NCBI GenBank assembly: GCA_963821275.1
Contig: CAWGDF010000013.1
Span: 248,001-312,000 of the forward strand
Direction: 5' to 3'
Length of the DNA stretch: 64,000 nt
DNA from: JACVRW01 sp963821275
GTDB lineage: Bacteria; Actinomycetota; Thermoleophilia; Solirubrobacterales; Thermoleophilaceae
A program made the position numbers and the translations under genes. Below are positions 18,091 to 28,737 of the stretch, one piece after another. Under the pieces are notes generated by a model. That model saw only the letters and a program-made list of their open reading frames with translations. It was not told the DNA's origin and searched no databases. Each line of letters begins with the position of its first letter. The first letter of the stretch is position 1.

Positions 18091-19884
18091 ATGGACGCAA
18101 CACTGCAAGACGCGGCCTGGGACCTCCAGCCACTGGTGGGCGGCAAGGGCGCCGAGGGCGTCGACGACCTGCTCGCCGAGGCCCGCGAGCGGGCGGAGGC
18201 CTTCGCGCTCCAGCACCGCGACCGCGTGGGCGAGCTGGGGTCGGACGGCGTGGCCGAGGCCATGCGCGAGCTGGCCGCCATCTACGACCTGATGGGACGG
18301 GCGGGCTCCTACGCGATGCTGGACTTCTCGCTCGACACGAGCGACCCCAAGCGCGGCGCGCTGATGCAGCGCGCCCAGGAGAAGAGCGCCGCGATCGAGA
18401 CCGAGCTGCTGTTCTTCGAGCTCGAGTGGAACCTCGTGCCGGACGAACGGGCGGACGAGGTGCTGGCCGGGGACGGGCTCGACTTCTGCCGCCACCACCT
18501 GCGGACGGTGCGCCGCTACCGGCCGCACCAGCTCTCCGAGCCGGAGGAGCGGATTCTCACAGAGACCAGCGTGACCGGGCCCTCGGCCTTCCAGCGGCTG
18601 TTCACCGAGCAGACCTCGGCCATCGAGGTGACGCTCCCCGAGAGCACCGAGACCATCTCCCTGGAGGAGGCGCTCAGCCGCCTCCAGGACCCTGCGCGAG
18701 AGCGCCGCGCCGAGGCGGCCGCCGGCCTCACCGGCTCGCTCAAGGAGGGGCTGCGCACGCGCGCGTTCGTGTTCAACACCCTCCTGGCGGACAAGGCCAC
18801 CAAGGACCGGCTGCGCTCCTACCCGCACTGGCTGGCCTCACGCAACCTGGCCAACGAGGCCAGCGACGAGTCGGTTGCAGCCCTGATCGAGGCCGTGCAG
18901 TCGCGCTACGACCTGGCCAGGCGCTGGTACCGCCTCAAGGCCGGCCTGCTGGGCCTCGAGCGCCTGGCGCACTGGGACCGCATGGCCCCCGTGAGCGACA
19001 GCCAGGACGAGATCACGTACGCCGAGGCGTGCGAGATCGTCATGGACTGCTACTCGGGCTTCTCCGCCGACCTCGGGGCGGCGGCCGCTCCCTTCTTCGA
19101 CAACGGCCACATCGACGGCCCGCCCCGGCCGGGGAAGCGCGGCGGCGCATTCTGCTCCTACACCGTGCCGTCGGCCCATCCCTACCTGATGCTCAACTAC
19201 ACCTCGCGGCCGCACGACGTGCTGGTGCTGGCGCACGAGCTCGGCCACGGCGTGCACGCCTCGCTGGCCCGCGACCAGGGCATCTTCCACTTCAGCACGC
19301 CGCTGACCCTCGCGGAGACCGCCTCGATCTTCGGCGAGACCATCGTCCTGGAGCGGCTGCTCGAGCGGGCGCCTGGTCCGCCCGAGCGGCTGGACCTGCT
19401 CGCGGGCTCGCTCGACGGCGCCGTTGCCGCGGTCTTCCGCCAGGTGGCGATGAACCGTTTCGAGCACGCCGTGCACACCGAGCGGCGCGAGTCGGGTGAG
19501 CTGTCGGTCGACCGCTACGCCGAGCTGTGGCTCGAGACCCAAGCGGACCTCCTCGGCGACAGCGTGGAGCTCGACGAGGACTACGGAGTGTGGTGGTCGT
19601 ACGTCTGGCACTTCGTCGACGTGCCGGGCTACGTGTACGCCTACGCGTACGGTCACCTGCTCGCTCTCTCGGTGTACCGCCGCTACGAGGAGGAGGGCGA
19701 GGCCTTCGTGCCCGCGTACCTCGACCTGCTGCGCGCCGGCGGCTCCCGGTCGCCGGAGGAGCTCGGCGCGATCGTGGGCGTGGACCTGGCCGACCCCGGC
19801 TTCTGGAGCGCGGGACTCGACCTGATCGAGCGCCAGCTGGAGGCCGCGGAGGCTGCCGCGCGGGAGGCCGGCCGGCGGTCGTGA
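18091..19884 (+). CDS. M3 family oligoendopeptidase (PepF-like)
   Basis: 597 residues. Zinc metallopeptidase with HELGHGVHASLA (HExxH near residue 380) and a downstream Glu in FGETIVLERLL, followed by the usual YAYAYGHLLALSVY helix. It cleaves oligopeptides in the cytosol, with no signal peptide seen. Start ATG 18091 follows the 43-bp tandem repeats. The stop overlaps the GTG of the methyltransferase gene, so the two are coupled. Length matches oligoendopeptidase F. Confidence 0.9.
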   Translation: MDATLQDAAWDLQPLVGGKGAEGVDDLLAEARERAEAFALQHRDRVGELGSDGVAEAMRELAAIYDLMGRAGSYAMLDFSLDTSDPKRGALMQRAQEKSAAIETELLFFELEWNLVPDERADEVLAGDGLDFCRHHLRTVRRYRPHQLSEPEERILTETSVTGPSAFQRLFTEQTSAIEVTLPESTETISLEEALSRLQDPARERRAEAAAGLTGSLKEGLRTRAFVFNTLLADKATKDRLRSYPHWLASRNLANEASDESVAALIEAVQSRYDLARRWYRLKAGLLGLERLAHWDRMAPVSDSQDEITYAEACEIVMDCYSGFSADLGAAAAPFFDNGHIDGPPRPGKRGGAFCSYTVPSAHPYLMLNYTSRPHDVLVLAHELGHGVHASLARDQGIFHFSTPLTLAETASIFGETIVLERLLERAPGPPERLDLLAGSLDGAVAAVFRQVAMNRFEHAVHTERRESGELSVDRYAELWLETQADLLGDSVELDEDYGVWWSYVWHFVDVPGYVYAYAYGHLLALSVYRRYEEEGEAFVPAYLDLLRAGGSRSPEELGAIVGVDLADPGFWSAGLDLIERQLEAAEAAAREAGRRS

Positions 19885-20525
19885 CCGACGCCGTCGAGGA
19901 ACACATTGCGCTGCCCGGCGGCGAGGTGGAGCTGGCCCGCCCGCGGGACCCCGAGGCGCTTCTCAGCGAGGACTCGTTCGAGCACGAGGAGTTCTTGCCC
20001 TACTGGGCCGAGCTGTGGACGAGCGGGGTGGCACTCGCCCACGACGTGTCGCTTCGCTCGCTGCGCGGGCGCCGGACGCTGGAGCTGGGCTGTGGCCTCG
20101 GCCTGCCCAGCATCGCCGCGGCCCGCGCGGGCGGCCGGGTGCTGGCCAGCGACTGGTCGCCCGACGCCGTGCTCGCAACCGCCGCCAACGCGGCCCGCAA
20201 CGACGTTGCGGTCGAGACCGTCGTCTGCTCCTGGGCCGCGCCCGAGCCGCTCACCCAGCGCGCGCCCTGGCCCCTGGTGCTGGCCTCCGACGTGCTCTAC
20301 GAGCGTCGTAACGTCGATCTCCTGCTCGACCTGCTCCCCCGCCTCGCCGACGAGCGCAGCGAGGTGCTGATCGCCGACCCCGGACGGCCGCCGGCCCGAG
20401 CCTTCCTCGAGGCCGCCGCACGGGACTGGCGGGTCGTCACCACGACCAGCCCGCGCTCCGCGCGGGTGTCGATCCACCGCCTCCGCCCGGGCAGCCGTGA
20501 CTGCCGACCGCGCTCCGTACGTTAG
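19881..20525 (+). CDS. Class I SAM-dependent methyltransferase (protein lysine methyltransferase-like)
   Basis: 214 residues from GTG 19881. The SAM-binding motif I is RTLELGCGLGLPSIAAARAG, followed by the acidic ASDWSPDA and LASDVLYE loops. It resembles METTL21/nicotinamide N-methyltransferase-like proteins that act on lysines of other proteins; the target is unknown. The last ten or so codons and the TAG stop at 20523-20525 come from the palindromic repeat at 20484-20556, so the natural C-terminus was probably changed by insertion of that repeat. Confidence 0.82.
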   Translation: MTDAVEEHIALPGGEVELARPRDPEALLSEDSFEHEEFLPYWAELWTSGVALAHDVSLRSLRGRRTLELGCGLGLPSIAAARAGGRVLASDWSPDAVLATAANAARNDVAVETVVCSWAAPEPLTQRAPWPLVLASDVLYERRNVDLLLDLLPRLADERSEVLIADPGRPPARAFLEAAARDWRVVTTTSPRSARVSIHRLRPGSRDCRPRSVR

Positions 20526-20556
20526 GGGTGCAATAGGACCTCAACGTACGACGCGT
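20484..20556 (+). repeat. Two-hairpin repeat of about 70 bp, copy 1
   Basis: Matches the reverse complement of 57038-57112 almost base for base, apart from four extra bases in the other copy and a few changes. It has two stem-loops: GGCAG/CTGCC, then CGTACGTT (20516-20523) pairing AACGTACG (20543-20550) around a 19-base loop containing GCAATAGGACC. It overlaps the 3-prime end of the methyltransferase gene and lies between convergent genes, so it may serve as a bidirectional terminator. Confidence 0.75.
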
Positions 20557-20597
20557 GGCGGGCCGCTTGGCCAGGCCGCGTCAGGCGAGGGCCGCGG

Positions 20598-23027
<2,430 letters not shown>

Positions 23028-23033
23028 GCTCGC

Positions 23034-23453
23034 TTAGCTGATCTCTTGGATGCGGATCAGGTTGCCCGCGGGGTCGCGGACGGAGCAGTCGCGAATGCCG
23101 TACGGCTGGTCGATCGGCTCCTGGACGACGTCGGCGTCGCCGGCCTCCAGCCGCTCGAAGGCCCCGTCGAGGTCGGGGGTGGCCAGGTTGATGCTGGCGT
23201 AGGTGCCCTTGGCCATCATCTCGGCGATGGTTCGGCGCTCGCCGTCGGTGACGCCGGGATCGGCGGCCGGCGGGTATAGGACGATGGACGTGCCGGGCTG
23301 GCCGGGGGGGCCGACCGTGATCCAGTGCAGCCCGCGGAATTCGACGTCGTTGCGGACCTCGAAGCCGAGGACGTCGCGATAGAAGGACAGGGACGCGTCC
23401 GGGTTTTCGTGCGGGAGAAGGGCCTGATAGATGGTGATGTCCATGGCGGTCAC
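23034..23453 (-). CDS. VOC (glyoxalase/bleomycin-resistance) superfamily protein
   Basis: 139 residues from GTG 23453 (ATG 23444 is an alternative). Two beta-alpha-beta-beta-beta modules: NPDASLSFYRDVLGFEVRND at the N-terminus and PYGIRDCSVRDPAGNLIRIQ at the end. Such proteins bind or modify small molecules, often as antibiotic-resistance or dioxygenase-like proteins. It starts one base after the AraC stop and is followed by the UvrA2-like gene after six bases, so all three are cotranscribed. Confidence 0.85.
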   Translation of the reverse strand: MTAMDITIYQALLPHENPDASLSFYRDVLGFEVRNDVEFRGLHWITVGPPGQPGTSIVLYPPAADPGVTDGERRTIAEMMAKGTYASINLATPDLDGAFERLEAGDADVVQEPIDQPYGIRDCSVRDPAGNLIRIQEIS

Positions 23454-23454
23454 G

Positions 23455-23898
23455 CTAGCTGCGGCTCGGGACCGGCGCTTCTCGATTCCTGATCGGTTTG
23501 GTCACCCGTTTCGCCACGCAGGGCGGCATCCCCGTGGTCGCACTCGCCTCGTGGCGACGGTAGGCGCTGGGCGGCATGCCGACCAGCTCGGTGAAGCGAG
23601 TGCTGAAGGTGCCCAGCGACGAGCAGCCGACCGCGAAGCAGACCTCGGTGACGCTGAGGTCGCCACGGCGCAGCAGCGCCATCGCGCGCTCGATGCGCCG
23701 CGTCATCAGGTAGCTGTACGGCGATTCGCCGTACGCGCGCCGGAACTCGCGGCTGAAGTGCCCGGCCGACATGTGCGCGTCGCGGGCCAGCGCCTCGACG
23801 TCCAGCGGCTGCGCGTACTCCCGGTCGATCCGGTCGCGCACGCGGCGCAGCCGTGCGAGGTCGCTCAGGTCCTGCGTCGCGGCGGGTCCGCTGGCCAT
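23455..23898 (-). CDS. AraC-family transcriptional regulator, DNA-binding domain only
   Basis: 147 residues and essentially just the double helix-turn-helix domain: VEALARDAHMSAGHFSREFR, YLMTRRIERAMALLRRGDLS and SLGTFSTRFTELVGMPPSAYR. There is no sensor domain, so activity may depend on abundance or a partner, as in SoxS/MarA-type activators. It heads the AraC-VOC-UvrA2 operon and probably controls it. Confidence 0.87.
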   Translation of the reverse strand: MASGPAATQDLSDLARLRRVRDRIDREYAQPLDVEALARDAHMSAGHFSREFRRAYGESPYSYLMTRRIERAMALLRRGDLSVTEVCFAVGCSSLGTFSTRFTELVGMPPSAYRRHEASATTGMPPCVAKRVTKPIRNREAPVPSRS

Positions 23899-23935
23899 CT
23901 ACGAGATCGTGCCACGTCAAGCGCGCAAGCCTTGC

Positions 23936-25252
23936 CTAGCGCGGCACCAGGGCGGCGAGCGCCCGGTAGAGCTCGCCGGCCGCCCTCTCGCCCAGACGCA
24001 GGCTCTCCAGGCGGTAGCTCTCGTTGGGAGCGTGGATCGCGTCGGCGTCGAGCACGAAGCCGCTCACGATCGTGGGAATGCCTCGCTCGGCCAGCACGGC
24101 GAGCAGGGGCAGCGTCCCGCCCAGGCGCATCAGCACGGGCGGCACCCCACAGGCCCGCTCGAGCGCCTCGGCGGCCAGCCGCAGCGCCCGGTCCTCGGGA
24201 TCGAACAGCGACGGGTCGGCTCGCTCCCATTCGATCTCCACCCGCGCGCTCGGCGGCGCGGCGCTGCGCAGCAGCTCATCCATCACCCGCGCCATCTCCT
24301 CGGCGCGCTGACCGGGCGCCAGCCGCAGGCTCACGAACCCGCGCGCGAGGGCCGGAACGATCGTCCGCGGCTCGCCGGTGGCCAGCATGTTCACGTCCAG
24401 CGCCGGAAGGGCGCCGATCCGCTCGTACAGCTCCCCGGCCGCCCCGGGAGTGACCTCCGCGGCTCCCACCGATGCGAGCGCCTCGGGTCCGGGCGGGAGC
24501 CGGCGCCAGGACTCGCGCTCGGCCTCGGTCGGACCGACCACCCCGGCTGCGAGCTCGGGACGGACGCGGCCGTCAGTGTCGGGCGTCAGCTCCGACAGCA
24601 TCGCCAGCAGCACGTGCGCCGCGTTGGCCACGGCGCCGCCGTAGAGGCCGGAGTGAAGGTCGCGCGCACCCGTGCGCACCTCGATGTCGGCCTTGACGAT
24701 CCCCCGCGTCGCCACCGCGATCGCCGGGGTGCGCTCGTCCGCCATGAGCGAGTCGAATACGACCGCGCAGTCCGCCCCGGGGTCGTCCTCGGCGAGGCGG
24801 CGCAGCACGGACGGGCTGCCGACCTCCTCCTCGCCCTCCACCAGGAAGCGCACGTTCACGGGCAGCTCGCCCGCCCGGGCCAGCTCGCAAGCCACGTGGA
24901 GAAGCGGCAGGAAGTTGCCCTTGTCGTCGGCCGCCCCGCGCGCGTACAGGCGCCCGTCGCGCTCGGTGGGCTCGAAGGGCGGGCTCTGCCAGGCCTCGAG
25001 CGGCCCAGGATCCTGGACGTCGTAGTGCCCGTAGGCCAGCACCGTGGGTGCCCCCGCCGCGGCCGCGCGCAGCTCTCCCAGCGCCATCGGATGGCCGTCG
25101 CCGAGCGTCACGGCCTCGGCCTCGCCCCCGGCCGCCTCGATCCGCTCGCAGACCCAGTCGCAGGCCCGGCGCAGCGCTTCCGCGTCCCCGCCGCCGGTGG
25201 ACACGCTCGGGATGCGGAGGAAGTCGATCAGCTCGTCGAGCAGCGCGGGCAC
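23936..25252 (-). CDS. M20 family metallopeptidase (dipeptidase)
   Basis: 438 residues from GTG 25252. Zinc ligands and catalytic residues are recognisable: YGHYDVQDPGPLEAW, RGAADDKGNF, VEGEEEVGS and the C-terminal DAIHAPNESY. The order matches the M20 dipeptidases that hydrolyse short peptides in the cytosol. The domain between DLHSGLYGGAV and the last zinc ligand is the dimerisation lid. It is divergent from the MFS gene, with only 33 bases between starts. Confidence 0.9.
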   Translation of the reverse strand: MPALLDELIDFLRIPSVSTGGGDAEALRRACDWVCERIEAAGGEAEAVTLGDGHPMALGELRAAAAGAPTVLAYGHYDVQDPGPLEAWQSPPFEPTERDGRLYARGAADDKGNFLPLLHVACELARAGELPVNVRFLVEGEEEVGSPSVLRRLAEDDPGADCAVVFDSLMADERTPAIAVATRGIVKADIEVRTGARDLHSGLYGGAVANAAHVLLAMLSELTPDTDGRVRPELAAGVVGPTEAERESWRRLPPGPEALASVGAAEVTPGAAGELYERIGALPALDVNMLATGEPRTIVPALARGFVSLRLAPGQRAEEMARVMDELLRSAAPPSARVEIEWERADPSLFDPEDRALRLAAEALERACGVPPVLMRLGGTLPLLAVLAERGIPTIVSGFVLDADAIHAPNESYRLESLRLGERAAGELYRALAALVPR

Positions 25253-25285
25253 TTGCCGGATCCTGCCACCTCATAGCATCGAGCC

Positions 25286-26443
25286 ATGCGCCGCCTGTTC
25301 TGGCTTGTAGCGGCGGTGGTGCTGGTGGACACCATGTTCTTCGCCGCCGTGACACCGCTGTTGCCCCGCTACGCGGACGACTTCGGGCTCTCCAAGACCG
25401 GGGCCGGCGTCCTCGCCGCCGCCTACCCGGCGGGCACGTTCACCGCCGCTGTGCCGGCCGGCTGGCTGGCCGCGCGCTGGGGAGTCAAGCCCGCGCTGCT
25501 GCTGGGGCTGTCGCTGCTCGGCGTGTCCAGCCTGGCCTTCGCGTTCGCCGACTCGATCGTGTTGCTCGACGGGGCCCGGTTCGTGCAGGGCGTGGGCGGC
25601 GCCTGCATGTGGGCGGCGGGCATGGCGTGGCTCGTGCTGGCCTCGCCGGCCGAGCGGCGGGGCGAGATGATCGGCTCGGCGCTCGCGGCGGCCATCGTCG
25701 GCGTCCTGCTGGGGCCGGTTCTCGGCGGGGCGGCCACCGTGCTCGGCCCCGAGGCCGTGTTCAGCGGCGTGGCGGTGCTCGCCGCCTGCCTCGCCGCTTG
25801 GGCCTGGACGCTACCCGGGGTGCCCCCGGGGGAGGGGACCGGCCTGCGAGGGCTGGGGGCAGCGCTTCGGCATCGCCCGGTGCTGGCCGGCTTCTGGCTC
25901 TTCACCCTGCCCGCGCTGTTTGCCGGGGTCGTGGAGGTGCTGGCGCCGCTGCGCCTGGACGACCTCGGAGCGAGCGGAGCCGCGATCGCCGCGATCTTTC
26001 TCGTCACCGCCGGGGTCGAGGCGGTGGTGAGCCCTCTTGCGGGCCGCCTCTCCGACCGCCGCGGACGGCTCTTCCCGATCCGCGCCGGACTGGCCGGCGC
26101 CGCGCTGATGGCAGTGCTCCTTCCGCTCCCGTCCACCGCCGTGCTGGTGGGTGTGGCCGTGATGCTGGCCATCGCCTGCCTGGGCGGGTTCTGGGCCCCC
26201 GCGATGGCGCTGCTGTCCGACTCCTCCGAGGAGGCGGGGCTCGACCAGGGGCTCGCATTCGCGCTGGCCAACCTGGCCTGGGCGGTCGGCCACCTGTTGG
26301 GGTCGGGGGGCGGCGGCGCGCTCGCCGAGGCCACCGCGGACGCCGTGCCCTACGGGCTGCTGAGCCTCATCTGCGCCGCCACCCTCGCGGGCGTGGCCCG
26401 CCTGGGCCGCCGGGCCACGGCGGCCGCTTCCTCGGCGTCCTGA
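25286..26443 (+). CDS. Major facilitator superfamily transporter
   Basis: 385 residues with about twelve hydrophobic helices. The MFS loop 2-3 motif appears as GWLAARWGVKPALLLG and is repeated in the second half as GRLSDRRGRLFPIR. Transport direction and substrate are not evident; drug or metabolite efflux is typical of this size class. ATG 25286. The divergent short spacer with the M20 peptidase could mean joint control. Confidence 0.85.
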   Translation: MRRLFWLVAAVVLVDTMFFAAVTPLLPRYADDFGLSKTGAGVLAAAYPAGTFTAAVPAGWLAARWGVKPALLLGLSLLGVSSLAFAFADSIVLLDGARFVQGVGGACMWAAGMAWLVLASPAERRGEMIGSALAAAIVGVLLGPVLGGAATVLGPEAVFSGVAVLAACLAAWAWTLPGVPPGEGTGLRGLGAALRHRPVLAGFWLFTLPALFAGVVEVLAPLRLDDLGASGAAIAAIFLVTAGVEAVVSPLAGRLSDRRGRLFPIRAGLAGAALMAVLLPLPSTAVLVGVAVMLAIACLGGFWAPAMALLSDSSEEAGLDQGLAFALANLAWAVGHLLGSGGGGALAEATADAVPYGLLSLICAATLAGVARLGRRATAAASSAS

Positions 26444-26542
26444 AGCCCGGCCCGCCCCGGGCCCAACAGAAACCTCCACCAACTCGGCGCGTCCGGGTGG
26501 GAGTGACGTTCTGCGCGTCCTACACGCCTTACCCGGTTGCCC

Positions 26543-27121
26543 CTAGGGGCAGTTCGGCCAGGGCGCGTTGCCCGATTGGCGGTACAGCTTGTGCGCCAGC
26601 CGGTCCTGGAGCCACTCGGGAGCGTCGGCGGGATCGCCGCGGCCGCCCAGGCCACGCCAGGTGGCGATGCTGAACTGGTACTTGCCCCGGTAGAGCCCAC
26701 CCGGCGACACGGCTTGCGGGTTCCCTCCCGACTCGCACTCGGCGATCTGCTGCAGGATGCGGGGCACGCTGCCGCGTCGTGAGCGCTGACGCACCGACGA
26801 GCGGCTGAACCGAGCCAGGCCGAGCGCGCGCCGGGTCACCGGCCCTACGACCCCGTCTGCCACCAGGCCGCGGCGGCGCTGGAAGCGACGCACCGCGCGT
26901 TCGGTCTGCGGGCCAAAGATCCCGTCGGCGGGGATCCCGAGGGCCCGCTGGACGCTGCGAACGGCCTTGCCGCGATCGCCCCGCTCCACCATCGTCTCGC
27001 TCGCCGCGCTCGCACCGACGATGCGGTCGGCCGAGGCCACGCCCGCACCGCACAGCACCACGACCCCCACCAGCACGCCCGCGCACAGCGGGCGACGCAC
27101 GGCATCCAGGATTGATCCCAC
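26543..27121 (-). CDS. Secreted resuscitation-promoting-factor-like transglycosylase with peptidoglycan-binding domain
   Basis: 192 residues from GTG 27121. Signal peptide (CAGVLVGVVVLCGAGVASA), then a peptidoglycan-binding type 1 domain (VQRALGIPADGIFGPQTERA), then an Rpf/transglycosylase-like domain with the catalytic Glu in IAECESGGNPQAV and the ending GNAPWPNCP. It cleaves cell-wall glycan outside the membrane and may aid growth resumption. A c-di-AMP riboswitch occupies the leader (27125-27285), so its synthesis should be tied to c-di-AMP, as for rpf genes in other actinobacteria. Confidence 0.88.
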   Translation of the reverse strand: MGSILDAVRRPLCAGVLVGVVVLCGAGVASADRIVGASAASETMVERGDRGKAVRSVQRALGIPADGIFGPQTERAVRRFQRRRGLVADGVVGPVTRRALGLARFSRSSVRQRSRRGSVPRILQQIAECESGGNPQAVSPGGLYRGKYQFSIATWRGLGGRGDPADAPEWLQDRLAHKLYRQSGNAPWPNCP

Positions 27122-27124
27122 CTC

Positions 27125-27285
27125 TGTCGCTCCCCTTTCCCATGCCTACGAGGTGAGCTGACGGGCTCGCGCTGGAAAGTGCGCTACGCGGCAAGGTCGC
27201 CGCGATTCGCCCCTGCGGCCATTCGGCCGCTGTTGGGTCCCCCGCTCTCCACCGTCGGGACGGCGGAGATTCGGCAATTCGACGT
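27125..27285 (-). ncRNA. c-di-AMP riboswitch (ydaO/yuaA type)
   Basis: On the minus strand the leader of the wall hydrolase gene carries the ydaO consensus in order: GCCGAATCTCCGCCG near 27275, GGTGGAGAGCGGGGGACCCA (about 27235-27254), GGGGCGAATC (near 27205) and CCGTCAGCTCACCTCGTAGG (about 27145-27164), then a purine-rich GGGAAAGGGGAGCGACAG before the gene. These are the two ligand-binding pockets and closing stem of the class. In actinobacteria this class commonly precedes rpf-type genes and turns them off at high c-di-AMP. Confidence 0.88.
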
Positions 27286-27360
27286 TGAAGGCCGGTATAG
27301 AAGCAGATCGGGACGATCGGCGGCGCATTGGGCGGGGCGAACCCGGGTAGGTTGGCGCCC

Positions 27361-28110
27361 ATGGACTTGGGTCTCGAGGGACGGGCGGCGCTCGTGACCG
27401 GCGCGTCAAAGGGCATGGGAAGGGCGATCGCGGAGCAGCTGGCCGCCGAGGGCGCGCGGGTGGCGATCAGCTCGCGCTCTCCGGAGCGCATAGAGGAAGC
27501 GGCGGAGACGATCGGCGCCCGCGGCTACGTGTACGACTCGGCGGACCTCGACGCGGCGTCGACCCTGGTGGACCGCGTCGAGGCCGATTTGGGCCCGCTC
27601 GACGTGCTCGTGACCAACACCGGCGGTCCGCCGGCGAACCCCGATGCGCTCGGGTTCGAGCGCGATCAGTGGGAGTCCGCGTACCGCACGCTGGTGCTCT
27701 CCCCGATGGCGCTGATCGAGACGGCGCTGCCCGGGATGCGCGAGCGCGGCTTCGGCCGGATCGTGAACGTGGTGTCCAGCTCCGTCCGCGAGCCGATCCC
27801 CAACCTGATGCTCTCGAACGCCCACCGCGCCTCGATGCTGGCCGCGTTCAAGACCGTCGCCCGGCAGGTCGCCGGCGACGGGGTCACGCTGAACAGCGCC
27901 CTGCCGGGGCGGATCGCCACGGCGCGCCTGGGTGAGTTGATGGGCTCGCTGGAAAAGGCGGAGCAGCAGGCACACGAGGAGGTGCCGGCCGGCCGGCTGG
28001 GCACGGTCGAGGAGTTCGCCGCCGCGGTCGTGTTCCTGTGCTCGGCGCCGGCGAGCTACATCACGGGCGTGGCGCTGCTGGTGGACGGCGGCTTGACGCG
28101 GAGCATCTGA
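27361..28110 (+). CDS. Short-chain dehydrogenase/reductase, BKR_3-like with atypical active site
   Basis: 249 residues. Rossmann motif VTGASKGMGRAIAEQL, then VTNTGGPPANPDA and the C-terminal VDGGLTRSI. The active-site strand is VVSSSVREPIPNLMLSNAHR, where the classical Tyr-x-x-x-Lys is not present. This matches a 3-oxoacyl-reductase-like branch in which LSN(x)LR replaces that motif, so catalysis is either different or lost. ATG 27361. It stands alone between the c-di-AMP leader and a convergent lipoprotein gene. Confidence 0.82.
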   Translation: MDLGLEGRAALVTGASKGMGRAIAEQLAAEGARVAISSRSPERIEEAAETIGARGYVYDSADLDAASTLVDRVEADLGPLDVLVTNTGGPPANPDALGFERDQWESAYRTLVLSPMALIETALPGMRERGFGRIVNVVSSSVREPIPNLMLSNAHRASMLAAFKTVARQVAGDGVTLNSALPGRIATARLGELMGSLEKAEQQAHEEVPAGRLGTVEEFAAAVVFLCSAPASYITGVALLVDGGLTRSI

Positions 28111-28113
28111 GCC

Positions 28114-28536
28114 TCAGCTCCGGCGCAGGGGCGGCTCGCCCAAGAGCACCCGGTTGCGCCGCCAGCGCTTGATCTCGCACGCGTCGCGCAGCGAGAAGCG
28201 GGCGCTCACGCGTTGGCCCTGGATCGCGCCGCGCACGCTCGCCACCGCCGGCCCGCCGAACACCTCGGCGCACGCCGTCGCGGCCGGGGTCGGCTCCAGG
28301 TCGGCCGCCGTCAGCCCGCCAAGGCGCTCGCACTCCGGGCTCCCGGCGGAGCCGGGGCCGAGCCCGGCGCATTGAATCGTCGAGCGCCGCGCGGGAGAGC
28401 CCGGTCCCCCGCTGCGCACCACGATCTCGAGGTTGGCCGCGGAGGGGCCGACGCGACCGGTCGGGTTCTCGTCGCCGCCGCCACAGCCGGCGACCATCAG
28501 AGCACCGAGCGCGACGGCCGCGACGAGCGCCCGCAT
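28114..28536 (-). CDS. Lipoprotein of the subtilisin-inhibitor-like (SSI) family
   Basis: 140 residues. The signal peptide ends in a lipobox (ALGALMVAGCGGGD), so the protein should be anchored outside the membrane. The mature part has conserved cysteines and the stretches TACAEVFGGPAVASV and ARFSLRDACEIKRW, which match the SSI fold of Streptomyces protease inhibitors. The P1 loop is not clear, so inhibitory activity is inference. The start overlaps the end of a small upstream frame (28536-28718). Confidence 0.7.
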   Translation of the reverse strand: MRALVAAVALGALMVAGCGGGDENPTGRVGPSAANLEIVVRSGGPGSPARRSTIQCAGLGPGSAGSPECERLGGLTAADLEPTPAATACAEVFGGPAVASVRGAIQGQRVSARFSLRDACEIKRWRRNRVLLGEPPLRRS

Positions 28537-28718
28537 CAGGTCCCGGTCCGGCGCATGAGCGCCGTGACGAGCCGGTAGCGCGGCGACACGCCCTCTGGAT
28601 CGGCCGCGATCAGCCGGCGAGCCGTGGCCCGCAGCTCGCCCAGCGCGAACTCCGCGTAGCGGCCCTCGGTCGCCATGACACCGGCACGCGGCCGCGAATC
28701 GGGGCTTCCCTTCTCCAT
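28536..28718 (-). CDS. Small hypothetical protein
   Basis: 60 residues from ATG 28718, or 46 from ATG 28676. No known domain. The composition is that of a soluble helical protein (YAEFALGELRATARRLIAAD). The stop overlaps the start of the lipoprotein gene, and that coupling is the best argument that it is real. Function unknown. Confidence 0.45.
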   Translation of the reverse strand: MEKGSPDSRPRAGVMATEGRYAEFALGELRATARRLIAADPEGVSPRYRLVTALMRRTGT

Positions 28719-28737
28719 TCGGCCCCGCTCAGGCTAG

